A DNA stretch of 64,000 nucleotides. Source: CAIWHR01 sp963734055. Its GTDB lineage: Bacteria > Pseudomonadota > Gammaproteobacteria > Burkholderiales > Casimicrobiaceae. Below, one piece after another: positions 34,033 to 42,979 of this stretch. The translations under genes were made by a program, and so were the position numbers. The stretch lies in contig CAVTFQ010000009.1 of NCBI GenBank assembly GCA_963734055.1, positions 186,001-250,000 of the forward strand. Reading direction: 5' to 3'. The notes below the pieces were generated by a model. The model worked only from the letters and a program-made list of their open reading frames with translations. It did no database searches and was not told the DNA's origin. How positions within the stretch are numbered: position 1 is the stretch's first letter; each line of letters starts with the position of its first letter.

Positions 34033-35484
34033 CTAGCCGGATCCGCCGACCTCGACCTGCGCCGGCATCCTGCCGCGGCTCACGTTCTCGCCATCGTTCG
34101 CGCGCAGCGTCCAGAACGACAGCGACGACAGGATCGTGAGGCCGCCCAGCGTCAGAAACGCCTTGTGAAGCGCGCCGGTCACCGCGACGGCGTCCGTTTG
34201 CGGCAACCCGGCGAGATACCACCCCGCGACGAGCGAGCCGCAGGCGAGCCCCAGACCCATCGACATCTGCTGGAGCGTGCTCGCAATGGTCGCCGCCATG
34301 CTGGAATCGCGCGCCTCGACGTCGGCGTACGCCATCGAATTGAGGCTCGAGAACTGCAGCGAGTTGAAAAAGCCCTGGGCGAGCCCCAGGCACACGATCA
34401 GCGGGATCGGCGTGGCCGGCATGACCTGCGAAAACATGCCGATGACGAGGCCGCTCATGACCGTGTTGACGACTAGCACCTGCCGGAATCCGAATTGCCG
34501 CAGGATGCGAGTGGACAGGAATTTCATTCCCATCGCGGCGAGGGCGGTCGGCACCATCAACAACCCCGATTGCCACGCCGGCAGGCCAAGGCCGAGCTGA
34601 TAGAGGAGGGGAAGCAGGAATGGCAGACCACCGATGCCGAGGCGGGTCACGAACCCGCCGACGACCGAGACGCGGAAGGTGCGGAGCTTGAAGAGCGCGA
34701 GCTGGAGCAGAGGGTACGCACTCGCGCGCGCGTGCCAGCCGAAAGCTGCCAGCAGGCCGAGCGAGATCGCAAACAGAATCGCCGCCGACGTGGCGTCGAT
34801 CGAGTGCTCGCCGAACACCTCGAGCAACCAGGACAGGAGCGCGGCGCCGCCGCTGAACAGCACGAGGCCCACGAAATCGAAGGGGCGCGGTTTCTCGTCG
34901 CGGTAGTCGGGCATGTAGCGGCGAATGAGAACGAGTGCCGCGATGCCGACCGGCACGTTGACGAAGAAGATCACGCGCCAGGGCAGCCAGTGCACGATGA
35001 GCCCACCGATCGTGGGTCCCAGCATGGGGCCGATCAATGCCGGAATGATGACGAAATTCATCGCCGACAGCAGATCGGCCTTCGGAAACGTGCGCACGAT
35101 GGCCATGCGGCCGACGGGCATCATCATCGCGGCGCCGATGCCCTGCAGAACGCGCGTGGCGACCAGCATCGGCGCGCTGAGCGCGAGCCCGCACAGGATC
35201 GAGGACAACGTGAAGATGGCGACCGCGGTCGAGAACACGCGGCGGGTGCCGAAACGGTCAGCCATCCAGCCGCTTGCCGGAATGCAGACCGCGAGGCTCA
35301 CGATGTAGCTTGTCACGACCGACTTCAGGCTCAGCGGCGTGACGTGCAGGCTCTCCGCCATCGTCGGCACCGCGGTGTTGATGATCGTGGAGTCGAGCTG
35401 CTCCATGAACAGCGCCGAGGCCACCAGCCACGGCAGGTAGCGCTTGACGGTAGTGACGTCGGGCGGTGTGGCCGAGGCAGCCAT
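34033..35484 (-). CDS. MFS transporter, DHA2 (EmrB/QacA) family
   Basis: 483 residues, about 13-14 membrane helices, with motif C-like GPMLGPTIGGLIVHWLPWR and the family start LDSTIINTAVPTMAESLH. It is a proton-driven exporter of the EmrB/QacA type, probably for toxic or antimicrobial compounds. No EmrA-type partner is next to it. Confidence 0.9.
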   Translation of the reverse strand: MAASATPPDVTTVKRYLPWLVASALFMEQLDSTIINTAVPTMAESLHVTPLSLKSVVTSYIVSLAVCIPASGWMADRFGTRRVFSTAVAIFTLSSILCGLALSAPMLVATRVLQGIGAAMMMPVGRMAIVRTFPKADLLSAMNFVIIPALIGPMLGPTIGGLIVHWLPWRVIFFVNVPVGIAALVLIRRYMPDYRDEKPRPFDFVGLVLFSGGAALLSWLLEVFGEHSIDATSAAILFAISLGLLAAFGWHARASAYPLLQLALFKLRTFRVSVVGGFVTRLGIGGLPFLLPLLYQLGLGLPAWQSGLLMVPTALAAMGMKFLSTRILRQFGFRQVLVVNTVMSGLVIGMFSQVMPATPIPLIVCLGLAQGFFNSLQFSSLNSMAYADVEARDSSMAATIASTLQQMSMGLGLACGSLVAGWYLAGLPQTDAVAVTGALHKAFLTLGGLTILSSLSFWTLRANDGENVSRGRMPAQVEVGGSG

Positions 35485-35632
35485 GGAGTCGCAGCATCGC
35501 GCAAAGTGCCGACCATTGGCAACCGCGCGGCGGGCACGCCGAGACAGTAGTCACGATCTCTCGCCGCTTCAGGTATTCGACCCCCGGCAGAGGTCGAGCG
35601 CACTCGGGTGGGGAGTGCTTTGGTTACGGTAA

Positions 35633-35665
35633 CAAGAAAGGCCGGTTGGGGACCGGCCTTTCTTG
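35633..35665. terminator. Terminator after nrdB
   Basis: A perfect 14-bp stem (CAAGAAAGGCCGGT at 35633-35646 with its complement at 35652-35665) encloses a 5-base loop. The arms end in T-rich CTTTCTTG/CAAGAAAG. It lies about 20 bp past the nrdB stop and can act in both directions. Confidence 0.7.
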
Positions 35666-35685
35666 TACGGCGATAAATTAGGACG

Positions 35686-36849
35686 CTAGTCCCAGCTCAA
35701 CGCCCCGCCCGTCTGATACTCGATGACCCGCGTCTCGAAGAAGTTCTTCTCCTTCTTGAGATCGATCATCTCCGCCATCCACGGGAACGGGTTGTCGGCC
35801 TTGTCGAACAGCGGATCGACGCCGATCTGCTGGCAGCGGCGGTTGGCGATGAAGCGGAGGTATTCCTTGAACATCGTCGCGTTGAGGCCGAGCACGCCGC
35901 GCGGCATCGTGTCCTCGGCGTAGGCGTACTCGAGGTCGACGCCCTTCTTCATCAGCGCGCGGATCTCCTCGCGGAACTCCGGCGTCCAGAGGTGCGGGTT
36001 CTCCATCTTGATCGTGTTGATGAGGTCGATGCCGAAGTTGCAGTGCATCGACTCGTCGCGCAGGATGTACTGGTACTGCTCGCTCGATCCGGTCATCTTG
36101 TTCTGGCGGCCCATCGCCAGGATCTGCACGAAGCCGACGTAGAAGAAGAGGCCCTCCATGATGCAGGCGAAGACGATCAGGCTCTTCAAGAGCTTCTGGT
36201 CGGCTTCGGGCGTGCCCGTCTTGAAGAGCGGGTTCGTCAGCACGTCGATATGCGGGATCAGGAACTCGTCCTTGTCGCGGATCGACTTGATCTCGTGGTA
36301 GGCGTTGAAGATCTCCGCCTCGTCGAGACCCAGGCTCTCGACGATGTACTGGTAGGCGTGCGTGTGGATCGCCTCCTCGAACGCCTGGCGCAAGAGGTAC
36401 TGCCGGCACTCGGGCGCGCTGATGTGGCGATAGGTGCCGAGCACGATGTTGTTGGCGGCGAGGCTGTCGGCGGTGACGAAGAAGCCGAGGTTGCGCTTGA
36501 CGATCAGCCGCTCGTCGTCGGTCAGGCCGTTCGGGTTCTTCCACAGCTCGATGTCGCGCTGCATGTTCACTTCCTGCGGCATCCAGTGGTTGGCGCACGC
36601 GGAAATGTACTTGTCCCAGGCCCAGCGGTACTTGAACGGGACGAGCTGGTTCACGTCGGACGAGGCGTTGATGACGCGCTTGTCCTCTAGGCGCACGCGG
36701 CGGAAGCCGTGCTCCATCGCCTGCCGCTCGACGTCGAGATCGTGCACCGGCTCCGGCGCAACGAGGATCCCGCCGCCACCGCGCAGCATCTCCGGCGGCG
36801 CGAGCCGCGGCACCGGAGCGGGGGCTACGTCGTCGTCGAAGGTCAGCAT
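35686..36849 (-). CDS. nrdB: Ribonucleotide reductase class Ia beta chain
   Basis: 387 residues. The diiron ligands and radical Tyr are all visible: Asp128, Glu159, His162, Tyr166 (FEEAIHTHAY), Glu232, Glu266 and His269 (RDESMHCNFG). NrdB carries the tyrosyl radical that starts ribonucleotide reduction in the alpha chain. About 40 residues longer at the N-terminus than E. coli NrdB. It is last on the minus strand after nrdA, a short ORF and a DUF2442 gene. A REP-like sequence lies before it. Confidence 0.93.
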   Translation of the reverse strand: MLTFDDDVAPAPVPRLAPPEMLRGGGGILVAPEPVHDLDVERQAMEHGFRRVRLEDKRVINASSDVNQLVPFKYRWAWDKYISACANHWMPQEVNMQRDIELWKNPNGLTDDERLIVKRNLGFFVTADSLAANNIVLGTYRHISAPECRQYLLRQAFEEAIHTHAYQYIVESLGLDEAEIFNAYHEIKSIRDKDEFLIPHIDVLTNPLFKTGTPEADQKLLKSLIVFACIMEGLFFYVGFVQILAMGRQNKMTGSSEQYQYILRDESMHCNFGIDLINTIKMENPHLWTPEFREEIRALMKKGVDLEYAYAEDTMPRGVLGLNATMFKEYLRFIANRRCQQIGVDPLFDKADNPFPWMAEMIDLKKEKNFFETRVIEYQTGGALSWD

Positions 36850-36918
36850 GTTCTCGTTCTCCTGTGCCGCATGGTCGTTAGATCGGGGCTCGAGGCCGCC
36901 GTTTCATCCTGCTCGTCG

Positions 36919-36985
36919 TCCCCGCGGAGGCGGGGACCCAGCGTCGTTGCCGCGAAAGTCACTGGGCCCCCGCGTTCGCGGGGGC
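36919..36985. repeat. REP-like palindromes upstream of nrdB
   Basis: Two hairpins, TCCCCGC/GCGGGGA (36919-36936) and GCCCCCGCG/CGCGGGGGC (36966-36985), share a core with the element at 42866-42953. Confidence 0.7.
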
Positions 36986-37006
36986 GACGGCAAGAGGGCA
37001 TCGTCG

Positions 37007-37282
37007 TCAGTGCATCGCGCTCAATTTCTCGTAGAGGTAATCCGGGGCGAAGTCCGCGCCGTGGTGCCACGCGATCGTCGCGAGCCCGTAGTCGAGGTAG
37101 AACTCGGCGAAACGGCCGCGATCCCGGAGCGCCTCGAAATTCTCGCCGTAGAGATCGTCCGCCAGGTCGACCACGCCTTTGCGTCCATCGTTGAATTCCA
37201 GCCAGACCTTGTAGTCTCCGAGGTACCGCGCATCGATCACATGCCGCTGCACTTGCTCGTAACGGGCCAAAGCGCCCTCCAT
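37007..37282 (-). CDS. DUF2442 protein
   Basis: 91 residues of the DUF2442 family: HVIDARYLGDYKVWLEFNDG, RKGVVDLADDLYG and ATIAWHHGADFAPDYLYE. This small fold is often found in pairs with other small genes (toxin-antitoxin-like), but no such partner is obvious here. The start was chosen at the Met before the domain. Confidence 0.75.
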   Translation of the reverse strand: MEGALARYEQVQRHVIDARYLGDYKVWLEFNDGRKGVVDLADDLYGENFEALRDRGRFAEFYLDYGLATIAWHHGADFAPDYLYEKLSAMH

Positions 37283-37394
37283 CAGGCAGGTTGACGAACG
37301 CGCCGCCGGCACGTGCCCGCGCGCCGGCCCACCGGCGCGCCGCCCGCGGCGAACGGAGTGCCGCGCGATCGCTCGCGCCGCACCGGACTGCTCC

Positions 37395-37577
37395 TCACTT
37401 GCTCCGGCCGTACTCCGGCAGGAGATCCGCCTCCTGCCACCGTCGCAATTTCGGCTCGTGGCGTTCCGTCTCGTCGGCCGGGCGCGCGGCAATCGCGTCG
37501 TCCGCCGCCGGCCAGCGCCAGTGGCGCCGGCCGGCCCGGTCGGTGTACGACTCCCACTTGTCAGTCTTCGCGTTCAT
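37395..37577 (-). CDS. Small basic hypothetical protein
   Basis: 60 residues, MNAKTDKWESYTDRAGRRHW and onward, charged and probably helical. It has the base composition of a real gene and lies between nrdA and DUF2442 on the same strand. No family recognised; a longer upstream frame is possible. Confidence 0.45.
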   Translation of the reverse strand: MNAKTDKWESYTDRAGRRHWRWPAADDAIAARPADETERHEPKLRRWQEADLLPEYGRSK

Positions 37578-37703
37578 CTCGCTTGCCCTCCTGTCCGGGT
37601 TTGCGGGGCGCTGCATCGTCTCCTCGCGGGGTCCGTCTGTGACTGCCTGCGGAACCTGCCGCGCCTTGCGTGTGCTGCTCACTCCTTTCGCGTTCGACGA
37701 CCC

Positions 37704-40641
37704 TTACTGACAAGCCTCACAGTCCGGGTTGTCGATCGCGCACATCTTGGGTGCGTCGGCTCCCGCCGGCGCCGCCTGGCGCGGGCTCGCGGCGGACGCG
37801 GCGCTGCTTACCCCGCCCGACGTCGGCACCGCGTTCAACTCTCCCCCCTTGCCCGTCGATTTCTCTGCCGACGTCGCGGCCAGCGTGCGCAGGTAATACG
37901 TCGTCTTGAGCCCGCGCAGCCAGGCGAGCTTGTAGGTCTCGTCGAGCTTCTTGCCCGAGGCGCCGGCCATGTAGATGTTCAGGCTCTGCGCCTGGTCGAT
38001 CCACTTCTGCCGGCGCGCGCCCGCTTCGACGATCCACTTGGCGTCGACCTCGAACGCCGTCGCGTAGAGCGTGCGGAGCTCGGCCGGGATGCGGTCGATC
38101 TTGGCGAGCGAGCCGTCGAAGTACTTGAGGTCCGCGACCATCACCTCGTCCCACAGGTTCAGCTTCTTGAGCTCGGCGACGAGGTGCTCGTTCACGACGG
38201 TGAACTCGCCCGACAGGTTCGACTTCACGTAGATGTTCTGGTACTCGGGCTCGATCGACGCCGCAACGCCGATGATGTTCGAGATCGTCGCAGTCGGCGC
38301 GATCGCGACGCAGTTCGAGTTGCGCATGCCGTGGATCCGGATCCGCGAGCGCAGCGCTTCCCAGTCCATCGTTGCCGACTCGTCGACTTCCACGTAGCCG
38401 CCGCGCTCCTCGCGCAGGAGCTTGAGCGTGTCCTGCGGCAGGATCCCGCGGTCCCACAGGCTGCCCTTGTACGACGAGTAGCGGCCGCGCTCCTCGGCGA
38501 GCTCGGTCGACGCCTGGTACGCGTAGTAGCAGACGGCCTCCATCGAGCCGTCGGCGAAGGCCATCGCGGCGTCCGATGCGTAGGGCGTATGCAGCAGATG
38601 CAGGCAGTCCTGGAACCCCATGATGCCGAGGCCGACCGGCCGGTGCTTCAGGTTCGAGTTGCGCGCCTTCGCGACGGCGTAGTAGTTGATGTCGATCACG
38701 TTGTCGAGCATCCGCATCGCGGTGCGGATCGTCCGCTGCAGCTTCTCGTGGTCGAGCTCCCAGCGGGGGGTGTCAACCGAGCCCGTCTTCTTCATGTGCG
38801 CGAGCAGGTTGACCGAGCCCAGATTGCAGACGGCGATCTCGGTGTCGCTCGTGTTGAGCGTGATCTCGGTGCACAGGTTGCTAGTGCACGGTGCCCATGT
38901 GCTGCTGCGGCGAGCGGACGTTGCACGCGTCCTTGAACGTGATCCACGGATGTCCGGTCTCGAAGAGCATCGAGAGCATCTTCCGCCAGAGCTGCAGCGC
39001 GGGAATCCTCTTGTGGAGCTTGAGCTCGCCGCGCGCGGCGCGCTCCTCGTGGCGGACGTACGCGTCCTCGAAGGCCTTGCCCCACTTGTCGTGGAGGTCC
39101 GGCACGTCGGAGGGGGAGAACAGCGTCCAGTCGCCGCCTTCGGTCACGCGCTTCATGAACAGGTCGGGGATCCAGTTCGCCGTGTTCATGTCGTGCGTGC
39201 GCCGGCGGTCGTCGCCGGTGTTCTTGCGGAGCTCGAGGAACTCCTCGATGTCGAGGTGCCACGTCTCGAGGTAGGTGCAGACCGCGCCCTTGCGCTTGCC
39301 GCCCTGGTTCACGGCGACCGCGGTGTCGTTCACGACCTTGAGGAACGGCACCACGCCCTGGCTCTTGCCGTTCGTGCCCTTGATGTGCGAGCCCATCGCG
39401 CGGACGTTGGTCCAGTCGTTGCCGAGGCCGCCGGCGAACTTCGAGAGGAGCGCGTTCTCCTTGATCGCCTCGTAGATGCCGTCGAGGTCGTCCGAGACCG
39501 TCGTCAGGTAGCACGACGAGAGCTGCGAGCGGTGCGTGCCGGAGTTGAACAGCGTCGGCGTCGACGACATGAAGTCGAACGTCGAGAGCACGTTGTAGAA
39601 CTCGATCGCGCGCGCCTCGCGGTCGACCTCGTTCAGCGCGAGGCCCATCGCGACGCGCATGAAGAAGCACTGCGGCAGCTCGAAGCGGCGGCCGCCCGCG
39701 TACTGGTCGATGAGGAAGTAGCGGTCGTAGAGCGTCTGCAGCCCGAGGTAGCCGAACTGGAGGTCGCGGCCGGGCGCGAGCGCCTTCCCGAGCACCGTCA
39801 TGTCGTACTGGTTCAGCGCCTCGTTCAGGAGACCGATCTTGATCCCGTGCTTCACGAATTGCGGGAAGTACTCGGCGTACTTCGTCGCCATGTCGTGCTG
39901 CGCGACTTCCTCGCCGAGCGCCTCGTGGCGGATCGAGTCGAGCAGGAGCCGCGCGGTGACGAAGCTGTACGCCGGGTCCTTCTCGATCAGCGTGCGCGCG
40001 GCCAGCACGACGCACTTCCGCACCTCGTCCATCGGCACGCCGTCGTAGAGGTCCTTGAGCGTCGCCTTCAGGATGCTCTCGGGCTCGACGTCGGAGAGGC
40101 CCTCGCACGACTCGCGGACGAGTTGCGTCAGGCGCTCGAGGTCGAGCGGGCGCGACACGCCGTTCTCGACGACCGCGATCGCGCCGGCCGGCGCCTCCTT
40201 CGCGCCCTTCGCCGACTTCTCCTGCGCCCGCTCCTGCGCGCGGCGCTCGCGGTAGAGCACGTACGCGCGCGCGACCTCGTGCTCGCCGCCGCGCATCATC
40301 GCGAGCTCGACCTGGTCCTGGATTTCCTCGATGTGGATCGCGCCGCCCTCGGGCTTGCGCTTCATCAGCGCCGCGACGACGGCGTCGGTGAGCTTCACGA
40401 CCTGCTCGCGCACGCGCGCGGATGCCGCGCCCTGGCCGCCGTTCACGGCGAGGAACGCCTTCGTCATCGCGATGCCGATCTTCGCCGGCTCGAACGGCAC
40501 GACGGCGCCGTTCCTCCGGATCACCTTGTACTGGGCGTAGCGCGGATCGGCGTTCGCAGTCATCGAGCTTCCGGTGTCGGTGGGGAGCGGTCCCTTCGCG
40601 GGGTCGCGCGTCGTGCCGGTGGAAGCGCTCGTGACTTGCAT
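37704..40641 (-). pseudogene. nrdA: Ribonucleotide reductase class Ia alpha chain, frameshifted
   Basis: Two ATP-cone domains (residues about 38-132 and 154-240) precede the catalytic barrel. The first active-site Cys is in SSCYL (Cys225 equivalent). At about 38882, two bases are missing after GTGCAC, creating a TAG stop. In the next frame the sequence continues as SNLCTEITLNTSDTEIAVCN, holding the Cys439 and Cys462 equivalents, then LKTTYYLRTLAAT with both radical-path Tyr, and the C-terminal CEAC. Restored, the product is 979 residues. AGGAGA precedes the ATG at 40641. Without the lost bases this is the main nucleotide reductase. Confidence 0.88.
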
Positions 40642-40832
40642 GGGTCGGTCTCCTGACAGAATCTTGTCGTTGTGACTGCCGTCGCCGCGTTTCGCTCCCG
40701 TTCGCCCCCTTTGGCGCAAGGCCGAGGCGGGCGCGGGCAGTCCGGCGACGTGTTCGGCTTCGTCCGGGCGGCGCGGCCTCGCGGGCGGCTCGATCCGCGA
40801 GGGGGGTCCGGATTCTGCTTGCGAATCAAAAT

Positions 40833-40848
40833 CTACTATATCTTGTGT
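40833..40848 (-). promoter_or_regulatory. NrdR box 1
   Basis: CTACTATATCTTGTGT matches the NrdR consensus (ACACWATATATWGTGT) at about 13 of 16 positions. It lies about 190 bp before nrdA. Confidence 0.65.
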
Positions 40849-40863
40849 TCAAGTGCCTGGTGA

Positions 40864-40879
40864 GCACAAAGAATAGTGG
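40864..40879 (-). promoter_or_regulatory. NrdR box 2
   Basis: GCACAAAGAATAGTGG matches the NrdR consensus at about 11 of 16 positions. It lies exactly 31 bp from box 1, the three-turn spacing known for paired NrdR boxes. Confidence 0.55.
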
Positions 40880-40981
40880 CGAGGACGGGGTTTGGCAAGC
40901 GGTATTTCATGCACAGGAATAGCGCTTCAAAACGACAACAAAAACAGCCCCCTGCAGCGCCGATCGGGGCATATCCCAAGA

Positions 40982-41013
40982 CTTTCCACCGGGTATCCAC
41001 CGCCTTGTCCACA
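40982..41013 (-). promoter_or_regulatory. Three DnaA-box-like sites upstream of nrdA
   Basis: CTTTCCACC, GTATCCACC and TTGTCCACA share TCCAC and lie 11-12 bp apart. They match TTWTNCACA at 7, 7 and 8 of 9 positions. E. coli nrdA also has DnaA boxes near its promoter. Confidence 0.4.
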
Positions 41014-41098
41014 GCGGCGCGGACCCGACGAACGGTGACTTCCACGTTGCACGTTTGCGACAGCCGGATGTCGTGACGAAAGCAGGGTTGAACCCTGT

Positions 41099-41121
41099 GC
41101 GGCGCAGCATTCCTGCGCCGC
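41099..41121 (-). terminator. Hairpin after pdeM
   Basis: GCGGCGCAG and CTGCGCCGC pair across a CATTC loop (41099-41121), 14 bp after the pdeM stop. No clear T-run. Confidence 0.45.
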
Positions 41122-41135
41122 CGACATGGGATGTG

Positions 41136-41862
41136 CTAGCGCAGCACGAACAGGCGCGGACCGGCGATCGCGACCCGGATTTCGCCGGCCGCCGGCGCGA
41201 CCAGGCGCGAGGCCGGTCAGCCGACCGAACGCCGGCAACACGGCGTGACGGTGTCCCAATACGAAACACGGCAGGCGCACCGAATCGTACGCGGGCCCGG
41301 CGAGCCGGACGCCCGGATGGACGTGGCCGCAGAGCGCAAAGCCGCTGCGCGGGCGGACCGGCTCGTGGCAGAGCAGGAACGGCGGCGCCGGATGCGGTTC
41401 CGCGACGACGTCGACGCGCCACGCGCCGGGCGGATCGCCGGCGCTCTCGTCGTGATTTCCGCGCACCACGGTAATCGCGAGCGCGGCGTGAGCGTCGCGA
41501 AACCGCGCGAACGCGACGTCGAGCGCAGGCACCCGACCCGCGGCCGCGTGCAGGAAATCGCCGAGCACGACGAGGCGCCGCGCCCGCGTCCGCGCGAGCA
41601 ACTCCGAGAGCCGCGCGAGATCGGCGGCCGTCGCGCCGCGCGGGACCGGGACGCCGCCGGCACGAAACGCCGCGGCCTTGCCGAGATGGACATCGGCAAC
41701 GAAGAGCGTATCCTCGCGCGGCCAGAACAGGGCGCGCTCGGCGAGCAGCACGACGCGCTCGCCGGCGAGCGTCGTTGCGACGCTCCCGTCGTCCCTCGCG
41801 TCGAAGTCCGCGCCGCGACCGACGGCGGCGTCGAGCGGAAGCGGGGCGGCGGAGCGGGGCAT
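41136..41862 (-). pseudogene. pdeM: Ligase-associated DNA damage response endonuclease PdeM, frameshifted near the end
   Basis: A metallophosphoesterase: VADVHLGKAAAFR, VVLGDFLHA, VVRGNHDE and CGHVHPG. This is the PdeM family, a predicted nuclease that often sits beside an ATP-dependent DNA ligase, an exonuclease and an Lhr-like helicase. The frame shifts at about 41205 by one base, after GRLTGLA. The natural ending LVAPAAGEIRVAIAGPRL, then FVLR, is in the next frame and stops at 41136. Restored length is 241 residues, normal for the family. GAGGAC precedes the ATG at 41862. Confidence 0.8.
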
Positions 41863-41980
41863 GGCGTCCTCTCGCGGTGGCGCCGTCTGCGAGCGCTGGT
41901 CCGCGCGTTGCGCGTGGCCCGGCAGCGGCGCACACTTGGACGGAATTGTAGCGAACTCGAACGCGAACTCCGGAGCGCGC

Positions 41981-42808
41981 ATGCCTCGCTTTGCCGCCAA
42001 CGTGAGCTTCCTCTTCACCGAAGTCCCGTTCCTCGAGCGCTTCGCCGAAGCCGCCCATGCGGGCTTCCGCGCGGTCGAGTGCAGCTTCCCCTACGACGTG
42101 CCGGCGAGCGAGATCGCCCAGGAGCTGAAGCGGCACCGGCTCGAGATGGCGCTCTTCAACGCGCCGCCCGGCGACTACGCGGCCGGCGACCACGGCACGG
42201 CGTCCCTGCCCGGGCGCGAGCACGAGTTCGCCGCGAGCTTCGTCACCGCGCTTCGCTACGCGCAGCTCCTGGGCTGCCGGCGCATCCACACGATGGCGGG
42301 CGTCGTGCCCGAGGACGCCGATGCCGAGCGGCGGGCCCGGCAGCGCGCGACCTTCGTCCGCAACCTGCGCTTCGCGTGCAGCGAGGCGGAGGCGCAGGGC
42401 GTGAGCGTGCTGATCGAGGCGCTCAATCCGCGCGACATGCCGAACTACCTGTTCTCGACGCAGGCCGAGGCCGAAGCGATCCGCACGGAGGTCGGCGCGT
42501 CGAACCTGAGGCTCCAGCTCGATCTCTACCACACGCAGATCGTCGAGGGCGACCTGTCCGAGCGCATCCGCCGGCATCTTCCGCACGTCGGGCACATCCA
42601 GATCGCGGGCGTCCCGGGCCGGCACGAGCCCGACATCGGCGAGATCAACTACGCGTGGATCTTCAGGCTGCTGGACGAGCTCCGCTACGACGGCTGGATC
42701 GGCTGCGAGTACCGGCCGCAGGAGAGCACGGCCGCGGGTCTCACGTGGCTCTACCGCTTGCTCGACCGCCGGCCCGCATCCTCGCCGGTGCCGAGTGCCG
42801 ATGACTAG
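41981..42808 (+). CDS. Hydroxypyruvate isomerase family protein
   Basis: 275 residues of the xylose-isomerase-like TIM-barrel family of hydroxypyruvate isomerases (Hyi/OtnI). Catalytic Glu residues are seen in VLIEALNPRDMPNYL and IGCEYRP. Hyi interconverts hydroxypyruvate and tartronate semialdehyde; OtnI family members act on tetronates. A gluconate-type dehydrogenase is nearby, which fits sugar-acid catabolism. Divergent from pdeM. Confidence 0.85.
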   Translation: MPRFAANVSFLFTEVPFLERFAEAAHAGFRAVECSFPYDVPASEIAQELKRHRLEMALFNAPPGDYAAGDHGTASLPGREHEFAASFVTALRYAQLLGCRRIHTMAGVVPEDADAERRARQRATFVRNLRFACSEAEAQGVSVLIEALNPRDMPNYLFSTQAEAEAIRTEVGASNLRLQLDLYHTQIVEGDLSERIRRHLPHVGHIQIAGVPGRHEPDIGEINYAWIFRLLDELRYDGWIGCEYRPQESTAAGLTWLYRLLDRRPASSPVPSADD

Positions 42809-42865
42809 GTGTGAAGCGTCAACAGGTTGTAATCCACGATGAATGCGCCGGTCGCAATGCATCCT

Positions 42866-42953
42866 CCGTCGTCCCCGCGGAGGCGGGGTCCCAAGTGACG
42901 TTGTACTGTCGCCTGCAAGGACCCAAGTCGCTGGATTCCCGCCTTCGCGGGAA
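42866..42953. repeat. REP-like palindromes before the diguanylate cyclase
   Basis: TCCGTCGTCCCCGCGGAGGC begins a hairpin shared with 36919-36936. A second hairpin (ATTCCCGC and GCGGGAAT around a CTTC loop, 42934-42953) resembles ATTCCCGCGTGCGGGAACGA near 10333. Confidence 0.6.
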
Positions 42954-42979
42954 TGACGTTTGCACAGGACTCGGCGACT

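Noticed and set aside
33245..35194. Long minus-strand reading frame across the reductase and transporter
   Set aside because: It overlaps two real genes and has no conserved domain.
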